Shown: positions 43,499 to 54,816 of the stretch, piece after piece | How positions within the stretch are numbered: position 1 is the first letter of the stretch | Layout: every line of letters starts with the position of its first letter | Origin: Promerops cafer | Lineage: Eukaryota > Chordata > Aves > Passeriformes > Nectariniidae | Direction of reading: 5' to 3' | DNA length: 64,000 nt | NCBI GenBank assembly: GCA_013398275.1 | Contig: VZSE01002883.1 | Span: 453,249-517,248, forward strand | Position numbers and translations under genes: made by a program | Notes under the pieces: model-generated | What the model was told of the DNA's origin: nothing | The model's input: only the letters and a program-made list of their open reading frames with translations | Databases searched by the model: none

Positions 43499-44657
43499 TC
43501 CAGCCTGGTTCAGATGGTATTTGTTTAGCTGGTGAAGAGTTTGCTCCATGAAATTCCCAGAAGTTTTTCCCTGTTGGGAAAATCCAGTTGGGGTTAGGGC
43601 CAAATCCATGTGCTTCCTACTGAGTCTGGCCATGTTGGGAAGTTTGCATCTGGGTCCAGCATCTCTTCGAAGGTTTGAAGGAAGGAAAGAAGGAGGCGCC
43701 TGTCCCTGAGTGGGCTGTATTTGTGTGGCCCAGCTGTGTCAGTGGTCTGCCATGGGGGGACTGGCCTTGTCCCCTTGTGAGCAGCTCAGGACCACACTTC
43801 TTCCCATACTTCCATAGCCCAGAGCCCTCAGGGAAAACGCTGCTTCATTCCTCCTGAAAATGCAGATTACCATCTTCAGAGCATAAAAAGCCTGCTTTGC
43901 AGCCTGCCACTTCCCTGGAATTGCCTCTCCTCCCTCCGTGCTGCACAAGGACATCAGCAGCTCTTTAATTGTTCAGCTCCCGTGCCACCACATCTCTGTG
44001 GAGATGAAGGGCTTTAGAAGGAGCTGCCCTGAATAACCCTTCCTGCAGAGGAAGCCTGGTGCAGCACAGCCCCAAATCCCTGATCCTGACAGACTGAGCT
44101 CCCTTCTGTGCTCTTTGCCGACCTTTTGGAGTCCTGTGGCTTGCAGGGCTGTGGGAGGACCAGGAGTGCTCCATGCTGTGGAGCGGCCGCAGCGGGGCCA
44201 GCACGGCCCCGGGCTCCCATCAATGCTCATTCGCGGCTCTCCCCGCAGTCACTGGCCCATGGCTGTGCAATGATTTGGAGGCTGTAATTGGCTGAATGCT
44301 TGGCTTACCCCTCCACTCTCACTAAATGGCACAACAGCAGCTGCTTTCCAGAAAAAACACTCCTCACACATGGAAAACTCTGCTGGAGTTGTCGCCGTGC
44401 GCTGCTCACAGGGCCGTTCCCCGTCTACATGGAGCTGCATCTTTGGGCATCCCATTGTCTATTCTGACTCCAGTGGGACATGGTGAAAGGGGAGAGGCAC
44501 TGGAGAAAAGAAATGCCACCTCACTTTCCACATCTCTGAGAGGTCCTTGGGATATGTTGGTGCTTCACCAGTAGAAGCATTGGGGTGATGGGAGGCAGCT
44601 TGGCACCTTCATGCTCAGCTGGGGTATCTTCCCACTTTTGTGCCCAGCAGCTGAGCT
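43499..44657. other. Unique noncoding sequence
   Basis: No gene is recognised. A small CpG cluster at 44100-44250 includes GCGGCCGC at 44183-44190 and the acceptor-like CTCTCCCCGCAG at 44237-44248, but no convincing exon follows. Confidence 0.5.
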
Positions 44658-44928
44658 GGGACAAGCCAAAGGACAAGAGGAAACAGCCTTAAGTTGTGCC
44701 TAAAGGGGAGATTTGGGCTGGATGTTGGGAAAATTTCTTCACTGTTGTTAAGCCCTGGCTCAGCTGCCCAAGGCAGCGGTGGAGTCCCCATCCCCGGAGG
44801 ATTTAAAAGCCATGTGCATGTGGCACTTGGGGACATGGTTTAATGGTGGCCTTGGCAGTGCTGGGAGATAAACTTGACTTAGCAGCCTTAAAGGGCTTTT
44901 CCAGCCTAAAGGATTCTGGGACTCTGTG
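44658..44928 (+). repeat. CR1 LINE 3' region, about 270 bp (forward)
   Basis: AGGACAAGAGGAAACAGCC, GAGATTTGGGCTGGATGTTG, GGATTTAAAAGCCATGTGCA, TGGCCTTGGCAGTGCTGGG and GGATTCTGGGACTCTGTGG. A standard 5'-truncated copy of the GGCAGTGCTGGG type. Confidence 0.88.
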
Positions 44929-47250
44929 GCTGCCACTGTGCCTGGGGACAGTGTCTTCATGGGGCTACCAGTCGGGTTGGAGGCTGCAGCAGCAGCTCGT
45001 GCTGGCCTTGGAATCCCAAGTGCTGGTAAAAATTGCAGGTCCTGGCTGGGGGAGGAGGGAATCTGTCAGCTCCTGCCATAGGAGAGGGTAAACAAGCCGG
45101 AACTCCAGTGGATTGGGGAGTGCTGATTGGGTTTATCTGTACGAGGAAGGCAGGAACTTATTTCACAGTGCTAAGTGATACAGGTAATATTTCCAAAACA
45201 AAATCTCCCGTTTGAAATCCAATTAGGGTTGCTAAGAAACAACATAGTTAACCAGCCAATATTTGCTAAATCCAGGCTTTTGCAAGCAAGGAAACAGCTT
45301 CGCCAAATTGCACTAACAATACATAAATACATTCATATTAAACCAAACAACTGCAATCCTGTTTGCACTGGCTGGGAGGATTTTCCTTGTCATCTGGGGG
45401 ATTTCAGGAGCTGCTGTAGTCCTTCCCACTTCCCTGGCTGGAGGGTCTGTCCAGAAACCAGTGTTGGTGGGATGGGGAAGGAATCTGTGTGTTTACTTTA
45501 TTGATGAACATACATCTTATGTGCCTGAGTGGAGGGTCTGAAAAGTAATTTGGGTGAAAAATAGTTGCTGGAGAATGCTCTTTAATTGTCAACTGCTCCA
45601 GTATAACTGATTTCCCCCCAAAAGTTCCTGCAAGTTTTACTAAAGCAGGTTGTTTTTCACGCCTGTTCTCGGCAGACAGAATCATTGATCTCCAAATTCC
45701 CTGTTTGGCTCTGCTCGGAACAGCTCCCTGAGCCTCCACTCCAAGGAGCTTCAAGGACTGTCCTCCCTGCCCATCCCCCTGCAGCACCAGGCGTTCCAGG
45801 CCTGCCTGGGACATCTGCACATGGCAGCAGGGATTCCCCAGTGTGACCAGTGCTCTTGCTCCACAGCACCATGGGTGAAGCTGCAGCATGGAACCCCAAG
45901 CCACCACCTGAGTCTCCATGTCCCTGTGGCTGCACTGGCACAAGGCACAAACCTGGGCTGAGCTTCTGGGGTTTCATTTGGGCTCTAATTTTACATTTTA
46001 ATTGCTTTGTGGTCTTTCCTGTTTGGCACGACTCCAGGCTGGCCCAAAGGTTTAGGTAGGGCTCCTCAAAGGCTCTTCTCAGTTTCTGTCCTGAAGAAAA
46101 GCTGGATTTCTCCAGAGCTGATCTGGAGCAGGGACCCATCTACAACGAGGAGCCTTTCTTATCTCCTATGGTGGGTTTGGGGCTTCAACTCTGGTCTCTC
46201 CTCAGTGCTGGGGGAAAATTCTGCACCAGGGGCTGCACCACTGCTCCACACCCTTTTAGGTGACTCAGCAGGTGTCCAGTGCAACTGTCCCACATCCCAA
46301 TCCCATGAAAGGGAAATGTTGAGTGTGATGGGCAGCTCAGCTCTGCCAGCACTGCTGCAGGGAGAGCAGGGTTCTCCTGTGTTTTCCATGCTTTCCATGC
46401 ATGGCTTTTGTGGATACTTCAGTGCCTGAGCCACGCTTACAGCAGTCAAAGATCCTTGTCCAAGCTCTCCTTGCTCCCTGCTTTGCACTTTCCTGGCGCT
46501 TGCTTTGCCCTGACTCCATAGACTCGCAATCCTTGTGCCTTCCTGAGTCTCCTCTGGCTCCCCAGAGGAGTGGGAATACAAGGCAATGGCCTTTGGCTGA
46601 TGTGGAGGGCATGATAATGTGCCTGCTCCTTCAGTTCCGTGAATGTTCATCCCAGCAAATTGCTCTGTCTCTGCTCAAGGATCCTTGTAAATATATGGAC
46701 TAGAAGTGGCAGGAGCTGCAGACTACCAGGGATTTTTTTTCTCCCAAGGGAAGATTAGATTTCAAAACTTCCTCTTTTGTATTGAAGGAGAGCTGAAAAT
46801 CTTTCTTACATCAACCTGTCTGGAAGTCGAGGTCCAACTCTGTTACCAGTTTCCTCCTGATTTGTGCAGTGCTGTGTGTTTGTTCTCTCCAGCAGCTTCC
46901 CAGCTGGAGGCAGGGCTTCTTAGTTCCCTTTTGGAAAGGAGTTTCCAGCTCCAGCACTAACCCACTGGAAAATGACCCCTTGGATAAGCAGAGCCCCAGA
47001 CAGTGCTGCAGCTCCGAGGGGAGGATCCTGGTTTGGTTTGTTCCACTGCAGTGATTACTTTGTGGTGCTGAGCAGACCAGGGACTGCCTGCCCAAGCTTT
47101 ATTCCCAGGAAAAGGGCTAGGGAAAGATGGGAACAGGTGCTTAAATGCATGGGGAGAAACTGCTGAATAATACCTCCATTTCCAGCTCTCCCAGTATCCC
47201 TTTGATGGGCAGTGTTGGGAAGAGAAGCCCAACTTTATGACAGGAGCTAA
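44929..47250. other. Unique noncoding sequence
   Basis: About 2.3 kb with no recognised exon. The segment 45165-45365 is AT-rich and unrepeated, with GTTGCTAAGAAAC at 45228-45240, an X-box-like sequence with one half intact. Frames of 160-179 codons on the minus strand (45404-46139) overlap each other and lack domains. Confidence 0.5.
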
Positions 47251-47404
47251 GCATCATAAAATCACGGAATGGTTTGGGTTGGAAGGGCCAGTCTTGTTCT
47301 ACCCACCTGCCACAGGCAGGGACACCTTCCAGGTTCTTCCAAGCCCTGTCCAACCTGGCCTTGGCCACTTCCAGGGAGGTGGCAGCCACAGCTTCTCTGG
47401 GTAG
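47251..47404 (-). repeat. CR1 LINE 3' end fragment (reverse)
   Basis: It begins AGCATCATAAAATCACGGAA, then TGGTTTGGGTTGGAAGGGCC, CTGCCACAGGCAGGGACACC and GCAGCCACAGCTTCTCTGGG. It is 5'-truncated, with small internal losses after ACACCTTCCA and CCAGGGA. Confidence 0.88.
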
Positions 47405-50046
47405 AAGAGAAGACATTGCTCCTGATCCAAGTAGCTCCTCTGAAGCTTTCCAGTCACTTTGGGAAGCTGGGCAGACAAGCCACTGGAACAGCTCTGAGCC
47501 AGGGACTCCAGGCCACCCAGGGATACTCCAGCTTCTCTGGCTCATTCCTGTAGCCAGAGGCTGCTTTCCAGAATATGAAACCTCTGCCCTTGGACTGCTT
47601 ATAGGTTCTATAAGGTTCTGCTTCTAGGTACTACTATTATGGTTCTATAAACTTCCAGAAGCTGAACTGACTCCTGGAAACTTCTCTGGTGGCAAACTCA
47701 CTGTCCATGTCCCAGTGGCTTCATCCTTCAGTGAATTAAACCATTTCCATGCCAGGGAAAGGAATGGGTGGAACATCCCCAAGTGTGCCCAGTCCCAGCA
47801 ACACGAGCGTGGTCAGCTGTGGTGGAGGATCCATGTCCCAGCAGATCCCTGGGACTTGCACAGGCAAAAGGCAGTGCCTGGGTGTCAGTGCTGTGACACT
47901 CCTGGAGCCAGGACCCCAGGGATGTAGCCCCAGGCTCTGGCCTGGGCCAGCAGCACTCCAGAGCTCCCAGCCAGCCAGCAGTGCCTGGATGTGATGGAAG
48001 TAATGAACAGCGTGGCTCCAAATTAAAGTCTAGCTAATGCAGAGGGCAGGGACCTCATGTGTCACTCTGCTGCGTCTCCGCAGCGCGGCTCGGACTCTGC
48101 TGAGCTCACAACTCTGGGTTCCGTGACCCTGGGGGCCGAGGCTGCTGTGCCATTCTAATGATGCTCCCGAGGGGAGAAGGGTGAAGGGCTCGAGGAAGGA
48201 GGGCTCGAGGGCAGCCACCTTTATTTAATGCACCATGACAGTGCATAACTAACGCTCTTTATCTCCCCGCATTTTGCTGAGAGGTGGCAGTTCCAGTGCG
48301 GGGCTGATGAAGTCTGTCCCAATCTTCCCGATGACAATGCTTAACTTATGTCCCCTTCCTGACTCTTCCTCATTGCTACTTCCATTTGGAGGTGAGTGTT
48401 TTGTCCTTAAAATAGGAGACTGAGCTGTGAGACCTTGCTAATACTGGTTCTTTCCTCCTCCTTGACAAGGACAAGGAAATCTCTCCCACCCCTGAGGTAT
48501 CCTGCCCCTCCACATATCCCCAAAAGTTAGGAGATTTTCATTATGGGAGTGGGAACACAAATAGAAGCTTCCTTTTGCTTCCCTTGATGGTCTTCTCCAA
48601 GCAGAGCAGGAAAGTGGGGCAGGAGGCCAGTCTTAGGTCCAGGTCACCTTTCACAGCTGCAGCTTTGATTTGAAAATGGACTTGGAAAGCTGGGGAAGGA
48701 GAATTTGTCAGGAGAGTTCTTTGGAGGAGGAGAGCTTTGGAAGCTATAAAAACACTTCTGGGAGCTTTGTCTCCCTCCTTAAGAGGTTTTGTGCCTAATT
48801 GAGGATTCAGTGAAGGCTCTTGCAGGTTGAGAAAACAGCTTGCACCAACTGCGTGTGCAGGGAGTGACCGGGATGGGAAGAAATCCATTAAGGACCCCGA
48901 GAGTGAATACTGCTGTGTTGTGACCCTGGGGATTTTCCTCCTCAGGAATGCCTGCCACGGTGCTGTGTCCTCTCCAAAGAGAAAAGTGCTAATTGTCCTT
49001 GCTGTTTGTTCAGATGCCAGTAACCCCCGTCAAGTTCTCCAGGCAGTCACTGGTGGGGAACATGCTGGCTCCCCTGGGCTCACTGGGCACCTTTCCCCTT
49101 CCAGAGTGGAGAAAGGATGCAGCAAAGATGCATCTCTTGGCACGGAGAAGTAGGAAGGCCTTAACTGCACTTCCTGCATTTCCAACATGCATTTCCCATT
49201 GCATGTGGTGTGGGGACACAACGCTGAGGGTGGAATCACTGCAGGGCTGGGGTGGGACTTGCTGGGGGAGCTGTGGGATGGAGAGGCAGAGCTCCTGCCC
49301 CAGCTCAAAATGGGAATCCACTCAATCCCAACAGGAGGGTAGAGCAGGAGGGCAGGTGCTGTGGTGCCAAACTGATCGGCTCCTCAGGAACGCAGAGCTC
49401 AGGAATGCTGTCCTGACACCCCTTCCAGCCCTTCTCTCAGCCCAGCAGCCCTTGCAGGGCTCAGCTGTCCCTGTCCCTCACTGTCCCTCTGGGCTTCGCC
49501 CTCCCCTTCCCACAGCTTTCTGAGACAGGAGGGGAATTGGAGCTCAGGGACCTGGCAAGTGGCACCTCGGAGGCCTCGGCATCAATCGATCCGTCAGGAA
49601 CCTGAGCACAGGGCATCTGCTGACTGGGGGAAACAGCCTAGTGATAAATTGGATCAGAAAAACCACGGGATATTGGCACTTGGGGATGCAGGAGAGCAGG
49701 GAGTGTGCTAAGGGAGAAGGGGAATAATAAACGGCTCCTTCTCAGAGGCCTGGGAATGCTGCCTCTGCAGTACATGCTGTCCAGGTTGGACAGGGAGCTG
49801 GGAAGTGTCTCTGGGCCCTGGCCTGAGGTTTGGGCTGTGGCCTGTGGGCTCTGCAGGATGCCTGCACCTGGTGCCCTTTCCAGGGATGCTGCTGGTCAGT
49901 GGGGCTGGTTCCTGCAGAGGACAAGGTGGAAAGTGACATGACTGATAAGTGATTGGGAAATCACAGGAAACTGAGCTGTCAGATGATTGCTCCCCCTTGC
50001 CTGGAGGAAGAGGGGAGGGAAAAGGTTTCTGAAACCACTTTCTTCC
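47405..50046. other. 2.6 kb unique noncoding block
   Basis: No exon is recognised. GGTTCTATAAGGTTCTG and related words recur around 47600-47655. The part 48180-48310 has two GGGCTCGAGG copies 15 bp apart and then an AT-rich stretch with the inverted repeat ATGCAC-(7 nt)-GTGCAT at 48228-48246. Minus-strand and plus-strand frames up to 176 codons near 48993-49523 lack domains. Confidence 0.5.
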
Positions 50047-50315
50047 ACAGAATCATAGAATAGGCTGAGCTGGAAGGGACCCACAGGATCATTGAGTCCA
50101 ACTGCTGGCCCTGCCCAGGACACCCCAACAATCCCACCCTTTGCATCCTGAGAGCATTATCCAAACTCTCCTGGAGCTCTGGCAGCCTCGGGGCTGTGCC
50201 CATTCCCTGGGGAGCCTGGGCAGTGCCCAGCACCCTCTGGGGGAAGAACTTTCCCCTGATATCCAACCTAAACCCCCCTGGCACAGCTCCAGCTGTTCCC
50301 TGGTCCTAACTCTGT
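50047..50315 (-). repeat. CR1-X-like LINE 3' region (reverse)
   Basis: CAGAATCATAGAATAGGCTG, AGCTGGAAGGGACCCACAGG, CCCCAACAATCCCACCCTTTG, CTCCTGGAGCTCTGGCAGCC and AACTTTCCCCTGATATCCAAC. It is the best preserved match to the reverse of the SINE tail at 5720-5775. Confidence 0.9.
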
Positions 50316-53159
50316 GCTCTTTGCCTCAGAGGACCTGCAGCATTGCAGGACCCAGTGAGGGACCTCACTAGAGGTCAGGGCCAGGCTCAGGCTTCTCTTC
50401 CCAGAGGGGAGAGCTGACGGGAGGATCGAGTCATGCAACAGTGCCTAAGCTGCTTCGCAAGTCCTTAAAGCACAGCTTAAGGCAGTGAAGCAATCCCAGC
50501 AGCACGAGGAGTCACTGACAAACAGGGAGGCTGGTGGGGGATCCAGGAGCTGGGGGAATGGCAAGGGGAGCACCTGGAGCCAGGTGAGCTCAATTTGCTG
50601 CAAATGTGGGTGGGTGGGACTAATGCATGTCCTGCTGTGGGAATGAAGCACGCTCGCGTTGGTGCCTCTGCAGGGTGATCCAAAGGAGCCGAGGATGGGA
50701 TGATCATCAGGAGACTCAATGGAGCTTAAATACCTCCTGCACACGCAGGAGCTGCAGGAATGCTCAGCATCTGCCACTCTCTGCCAGGAAGGGATTTCCA
50801 TGCCAGGTCCTGCTCCTCCAGAGACTGTGTCATTCCCTTCCAGTGTGGGAGAGGGCAGGGAAGGAGCTGCTGCAGGGACTCGTGTGCCACTGGGATGTGC
50901 TTTCAGAGGAGGATGGAGACAAATGGCAGCACTAACAGCTTGTGTGACAGGGCAGCCAGAAAAGCCAGGAACAGCTGGCGCTGCGGAATGCCTTTGGAAG
51001 GTCTGGATCTATGGAGCTGTGAGGAAATAAACTACCAAGCTGTCAGCAGTTCTCCCACCCTTCCCAAAGCACGGGAGAGGAGGAAATGGGTTCAACTCCT
51101 GCTCCTCACAGAGGTAGAGAAATGGATTCTGAACTGGGGCTGGGGATGGTGGGCTCCTGCAGCACTGATAACTTGGAACATTTCAGTTGTCACGACTGGT
51201 TTGAAAGAAAATCTGGGACTGGAGAAGTACAGAGAACACCGAGACCATGTTGGAGCCATGAGATGCCTGGAGAGATCCTCAGCACAGCATTTAAAAGTGT
51301 AACTCTATCCAGAAGAGTTGATTAAAATGTCACAAACTCCTAGGAAAAACCAGGCCTCTCTGCTGGTCCTTAATGGTAGGAGCTGATTTGGGGACGTGGG
51401 GCTTGCAAAGAGGCACATCCTGGAGAAACTCAGTGAGTAACTGGGTCATGGACCGGCTGGAGGGAGACTCCAAGGAACAGTAACCATGTCCCTGAGAGGC
51501 AGAGGGCTGAGGGGAGCAGTCAGGCTGGCTCCTGGCTGTCCCCACACACTTAGGACACGTGCTCAGACCTCTCCCCATCTCCTGGGACCACCCAAACCCC
51601 ATTGCTGAGCTCCAAGAAGCCTTTCCTGCAGCACTTCTCTAACTGTGCACAGGCTCCATGGGTTCTCTGAACCTTGAGTGTTGGAACTTCCCACCAGCTT
51701 GGACTAACTTGGGACTGCATCCACGGAGCAAATTCCTCCCTTGGCTGCTCAGTATGTGAGTTGAGGGTCAGGAAACTTGGTTGCAGCTTGAGGTTTGTGG
51801 TAAAAAACTCTCTCTGGCAAAGGTTCAAAGCAAAGGTCATTAAGATGCAAGACACCTTCCCCTGGAGAATGAGTTTGCTAATTAAAAATGCATTAATAAA
51901 TCCAACGTTTCAGGATGGAGACAGACACGGTGAAGGAGCAGTCAGGAGTTATTAAGCAGAGTGAGAAGGCAGTACTAGACGAGTCCAAATGCTGAGCCCT
52001 TGGCACAGGCCCTCCCTGAAGGAAGTCACTGAGGTGGATTGTGCTGGTGGGTTGGGAAGGGAGGAGATCACACATGGGAAGAGCTCTGCTTGTCTCTAGC
52101 CCTGTGAGCAGCCATGGCTATGGATGAGAGTTGGGAGATGGCCTGATGTGCCCCGCAGCTGGAACCTGTGACCTGTCACCCTCACTGGTGCCAGAATGAG
52201 CAGCCAGCCCCAAGTAACTGTGGGTTCCCTCCAAAGGCTGTTCAGGTGTAGCTGCTCAGAGGTTCTCCTCAGCATGGCATCGCCTTCTGCGTGGCACCAA
52301 GCCACGTTCCTCCTTCCCACGTGTGGATTTTGGCATCCCAGCCTCGCCTTGTCCCTGGAAGGGCTCGCTGAGTACCCAGACACTTGGGGCAGCCGGGGGA
52401 GCTGGGTGAGCCCACAGCAGGTTAAACGGTGCCGCTGTCTCCTGGGTTAATGATGTCCCAGATGGTGCCAGCAGAACATTATTTACTGAGGACACGGAGC
52501 AGGCAATCGTTCTCCAGGAGCAGGTGATAAATCTTGTTACATCCCAGTGATCCCATCACTGTTCCTCACAGCGGGAACAGCGCGGGGCTGGGCCTGCTCC
52601 AGGGGCACAAGGATGGATTTTGCTGTCGTTAAAGCTGAAGGACACGTTGGCAAACCAAACACTGGGTTTCACTGGATCCTTTTGGGAACAAACCTGAGAA
52701 CAGCCCTGACCATGGGGTGCTGGTGTCATCACTGGGGGGCTTCAGCCAGACCAGCTGAGTGGTCACCTCCTGGAGGCATGGACAGACTTCCAAGGAAAGG
52801 CTCAGTCCCACAAGGACAGAGTTACTCAGCTCACAGCCACTTTTTCTGCCTGCATTGGTAGCTCTTCTCCTAGAAAGTCTGCAGGCTCTGGCTGGTCAGG
52901 AGACTCCCCCAATTTCTTGCCCACTCCCAGTGATCCAGGTGCTCTTTGCATCCGTGAATTATCAGCCAGTCTCTCCTCAGTGTAAGAGCTGTTCTAAAAA
53001 GGCATTTGTCAGGTCCTGTTGCTACCAGAGAGATTTGCCAGCAATTAATGCTTTCCACTAAAATCGCCACATGCCAGGAGCAGAGGGGGACTTTTTTATG
53101 GCAGTGGGCTGCCCTCCACCCTCTCTGCTCTGCATGGAGCACTGCTGGAGAGCTGCAGG
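50316..53159. other. 2.8 kb unique noncoding block
   Basis: No gene or repeat is recognised. The stretch 51825-51960 is AT-rich (TTTGCTAATTAAAAATGCATT). A plus-strand frame of 180 codons (50760-51302) has no recognisable domain and two other overlapping plus-strand frames, so it is likely chance. Confidence 0.5.
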
Positions 53160-53262
53160 GAATCATTAGGGTTGGAAAAGCCCTGCAAGGTCATGGAGTC
53201 CATCCATTAACCCAAGGCCACCTCTAACCCACACCCCCAAGCATCACATTGCTGCAGATGTG
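53160..53262 (-). repeat. CR1 LINE 3' end fragment of an older type (reverse)
   Basis: AATCATTAGGGTTGGAAAAG, CTGCAAGGTCATGGAGTCC and CCCCCAAGCATCACATTGC. The GGGTTGGAAAAG opening resembles the copy at 61155 rather than the dominant subfamily. It is short and decayed. Confidence 0.75.
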
Positions 53263-54682
53263 AGGGGATTATTCCCATGCTGGAATGTCATGGAGGGATG
53301 TGCTGAGGCTCCTTGAACTTAGTGATGGGAGCATTTATAGAGCAGAGGCCAAGGATAAGGGGAAATACAGGCTCCATGAGCCAAAGTTGTGCCAAAAAGT
53401 CACAACGGAGCTGCTCCGTTCTCTTTGAAAATGTTGAAACTCTTCCCTCAGTCTGTCCCCACCTTCATCTTTTGCAGGAAGATGTGACCTTGTCCTTCTT
53501 GGGAAGAGTCTTCTTGGCTGGTCAGGGAAGATATGTTCCTGTCTTGTCAACCTCCTCAAGCACTTCAGAGTGGGAATGGCCATCGATAAATGGATTTTTC
53601 TTGGCTCTCACCCTGCCCGGTTTAATTCTTGGATAATTTACTGTGCCATTTCCTGACGTGCTGCTAAAATGTACGGCAGGGAGCTGGCAAGAGAGGAGCC
53701 AGAGCTCGTCTGAGGAGATGGGGGTCAGGTCCTGGTGGAGGAGGGGATGTCCCAGAGTGTCACCGACGTGGTGTCCAGAGAGGGCTGCTGTTAATTGAAT
53801 TGAAGAAGACAAATGGCCGTTAGCTCCGTCTCCAAAGGACAATAACTGCACTGATAGATAATGAAGCTGAACTCCCTAATCCTGATCCCGGGGATCCGTG
53901 AAGTTATGTAATTGATGGAATATCATTAAGAAAGAGGAAAAGGTCCAAATACAGGCAGGGGAGGAGGGGGGAAGTTTACAGAATTTGCTGAGATCTGATG
54001 CTTATGGCTTCAGAGCCAGCTTTTCTGAAGCATGGAGACCTTTGAGTCACATTTTTCATCCTCCTTCCCTGTTTTTTTTAAGGCAAAATTACATTCCAGC
54101 AATGATTGCAGTGACATTACGCTCAAGTGATCAAAAACTGTTTTGCTGCACCAATGTCAGCTGTTAAAGGGACAAGTGCCTGTGATGAATGTTTGATATC
54201 TGCCCATCTTCCTGGAGATGCATCCCAGGAGGAAGACAGGACACAATCGGATCAGCTCATCGTTCCCCTGGCATTTCCATGGCCTCTGGAGCTGCTTTTC
54301 TCAAAGAGCTCCAGGCCAGCTTTGCAGGGGGGGATCACACCTGATGCTGCTTTGATAAGCAGCCTTTGGCTGTGGGTTGGAGGAGCTTTCCTGAGAGAAA
54401 ACACCAATTTGTCATCACTGAACCTTTTTGCAGGAGCTGAACAGCCTCAGTTGGGAAAAAAGCTCTCTGTTATCCAGGCTGGAACTAAAGCTCCAAGCAA
54501 ACCTTGGTGGCATCCCATGTGCCACCAGTCCCAAATCCCCCCAGACCAAGGAGGGGGAACCAGGGGCATCTGGGAGCTGTAGGATGTTCGTAAATGGATA
54601 CAGAATGGTGATAAATTGAGAAATTGATAAATTGAGAAATTGCTGGGTGTTGATGCCATTATTCCATTCACAGAACAATGTC
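53263..54682. other. Unique noncoding sequence with an AT-rich motif-bearing core
   Basis: The stretch 53785-53960 carries a GATA pair (GATAGATAA at 53853-53861) and a perfect D-box-like TTATGTAA at 53904-53911 in unrepeated sequence. A pyrimidine/T8 run lies at about 54060-54080. A 16-bp tandem duplication lies at 54610-54641. No exon is recognised. Confidence 0.5.
54610..54641. repeat. 16-bp perfect tandem duplication
   Basis: GATAAATTGAGAAATT occurs twice head to tail. It is a recent slippage-type event in AT-rich sequence. Confidence 0.95.
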
Positions 54683-54816
54683 ATAGAGTCCCTGGATGGT
54701 TTGGGGTGGAAGGGGACTTTAACATCACCTCGTTCCAACGCCTGCCATGGGCAGGGACGCCTTCCACTAGGCCAGGTTGCTCCAAGGCCCGTCCAACCTG
54801 GCCTGGAACGCTTCCA
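54683..54816 (-). repeat. CR1 LINE 3' end fragment (reverse)
   Basis: It begins ATAGAGTCCCTGGATGGTTTG, then GGTGGAAGGGGACTTTAAC, GCCTGCCATGGGCAGGGACG and GGTTGCTCCAAGGCCCGTCC, and stops at about GGAACGCTTCC. It is 5'-truncated. Confidence 0.9.

Noticed and set aside
44237..44300. Acceptor-like CTCTCCCCGCAG next to a small CpG cluster
   Set aside because: No exon of recognisable coding content follows. Single acceptor-like sites are common by chance.
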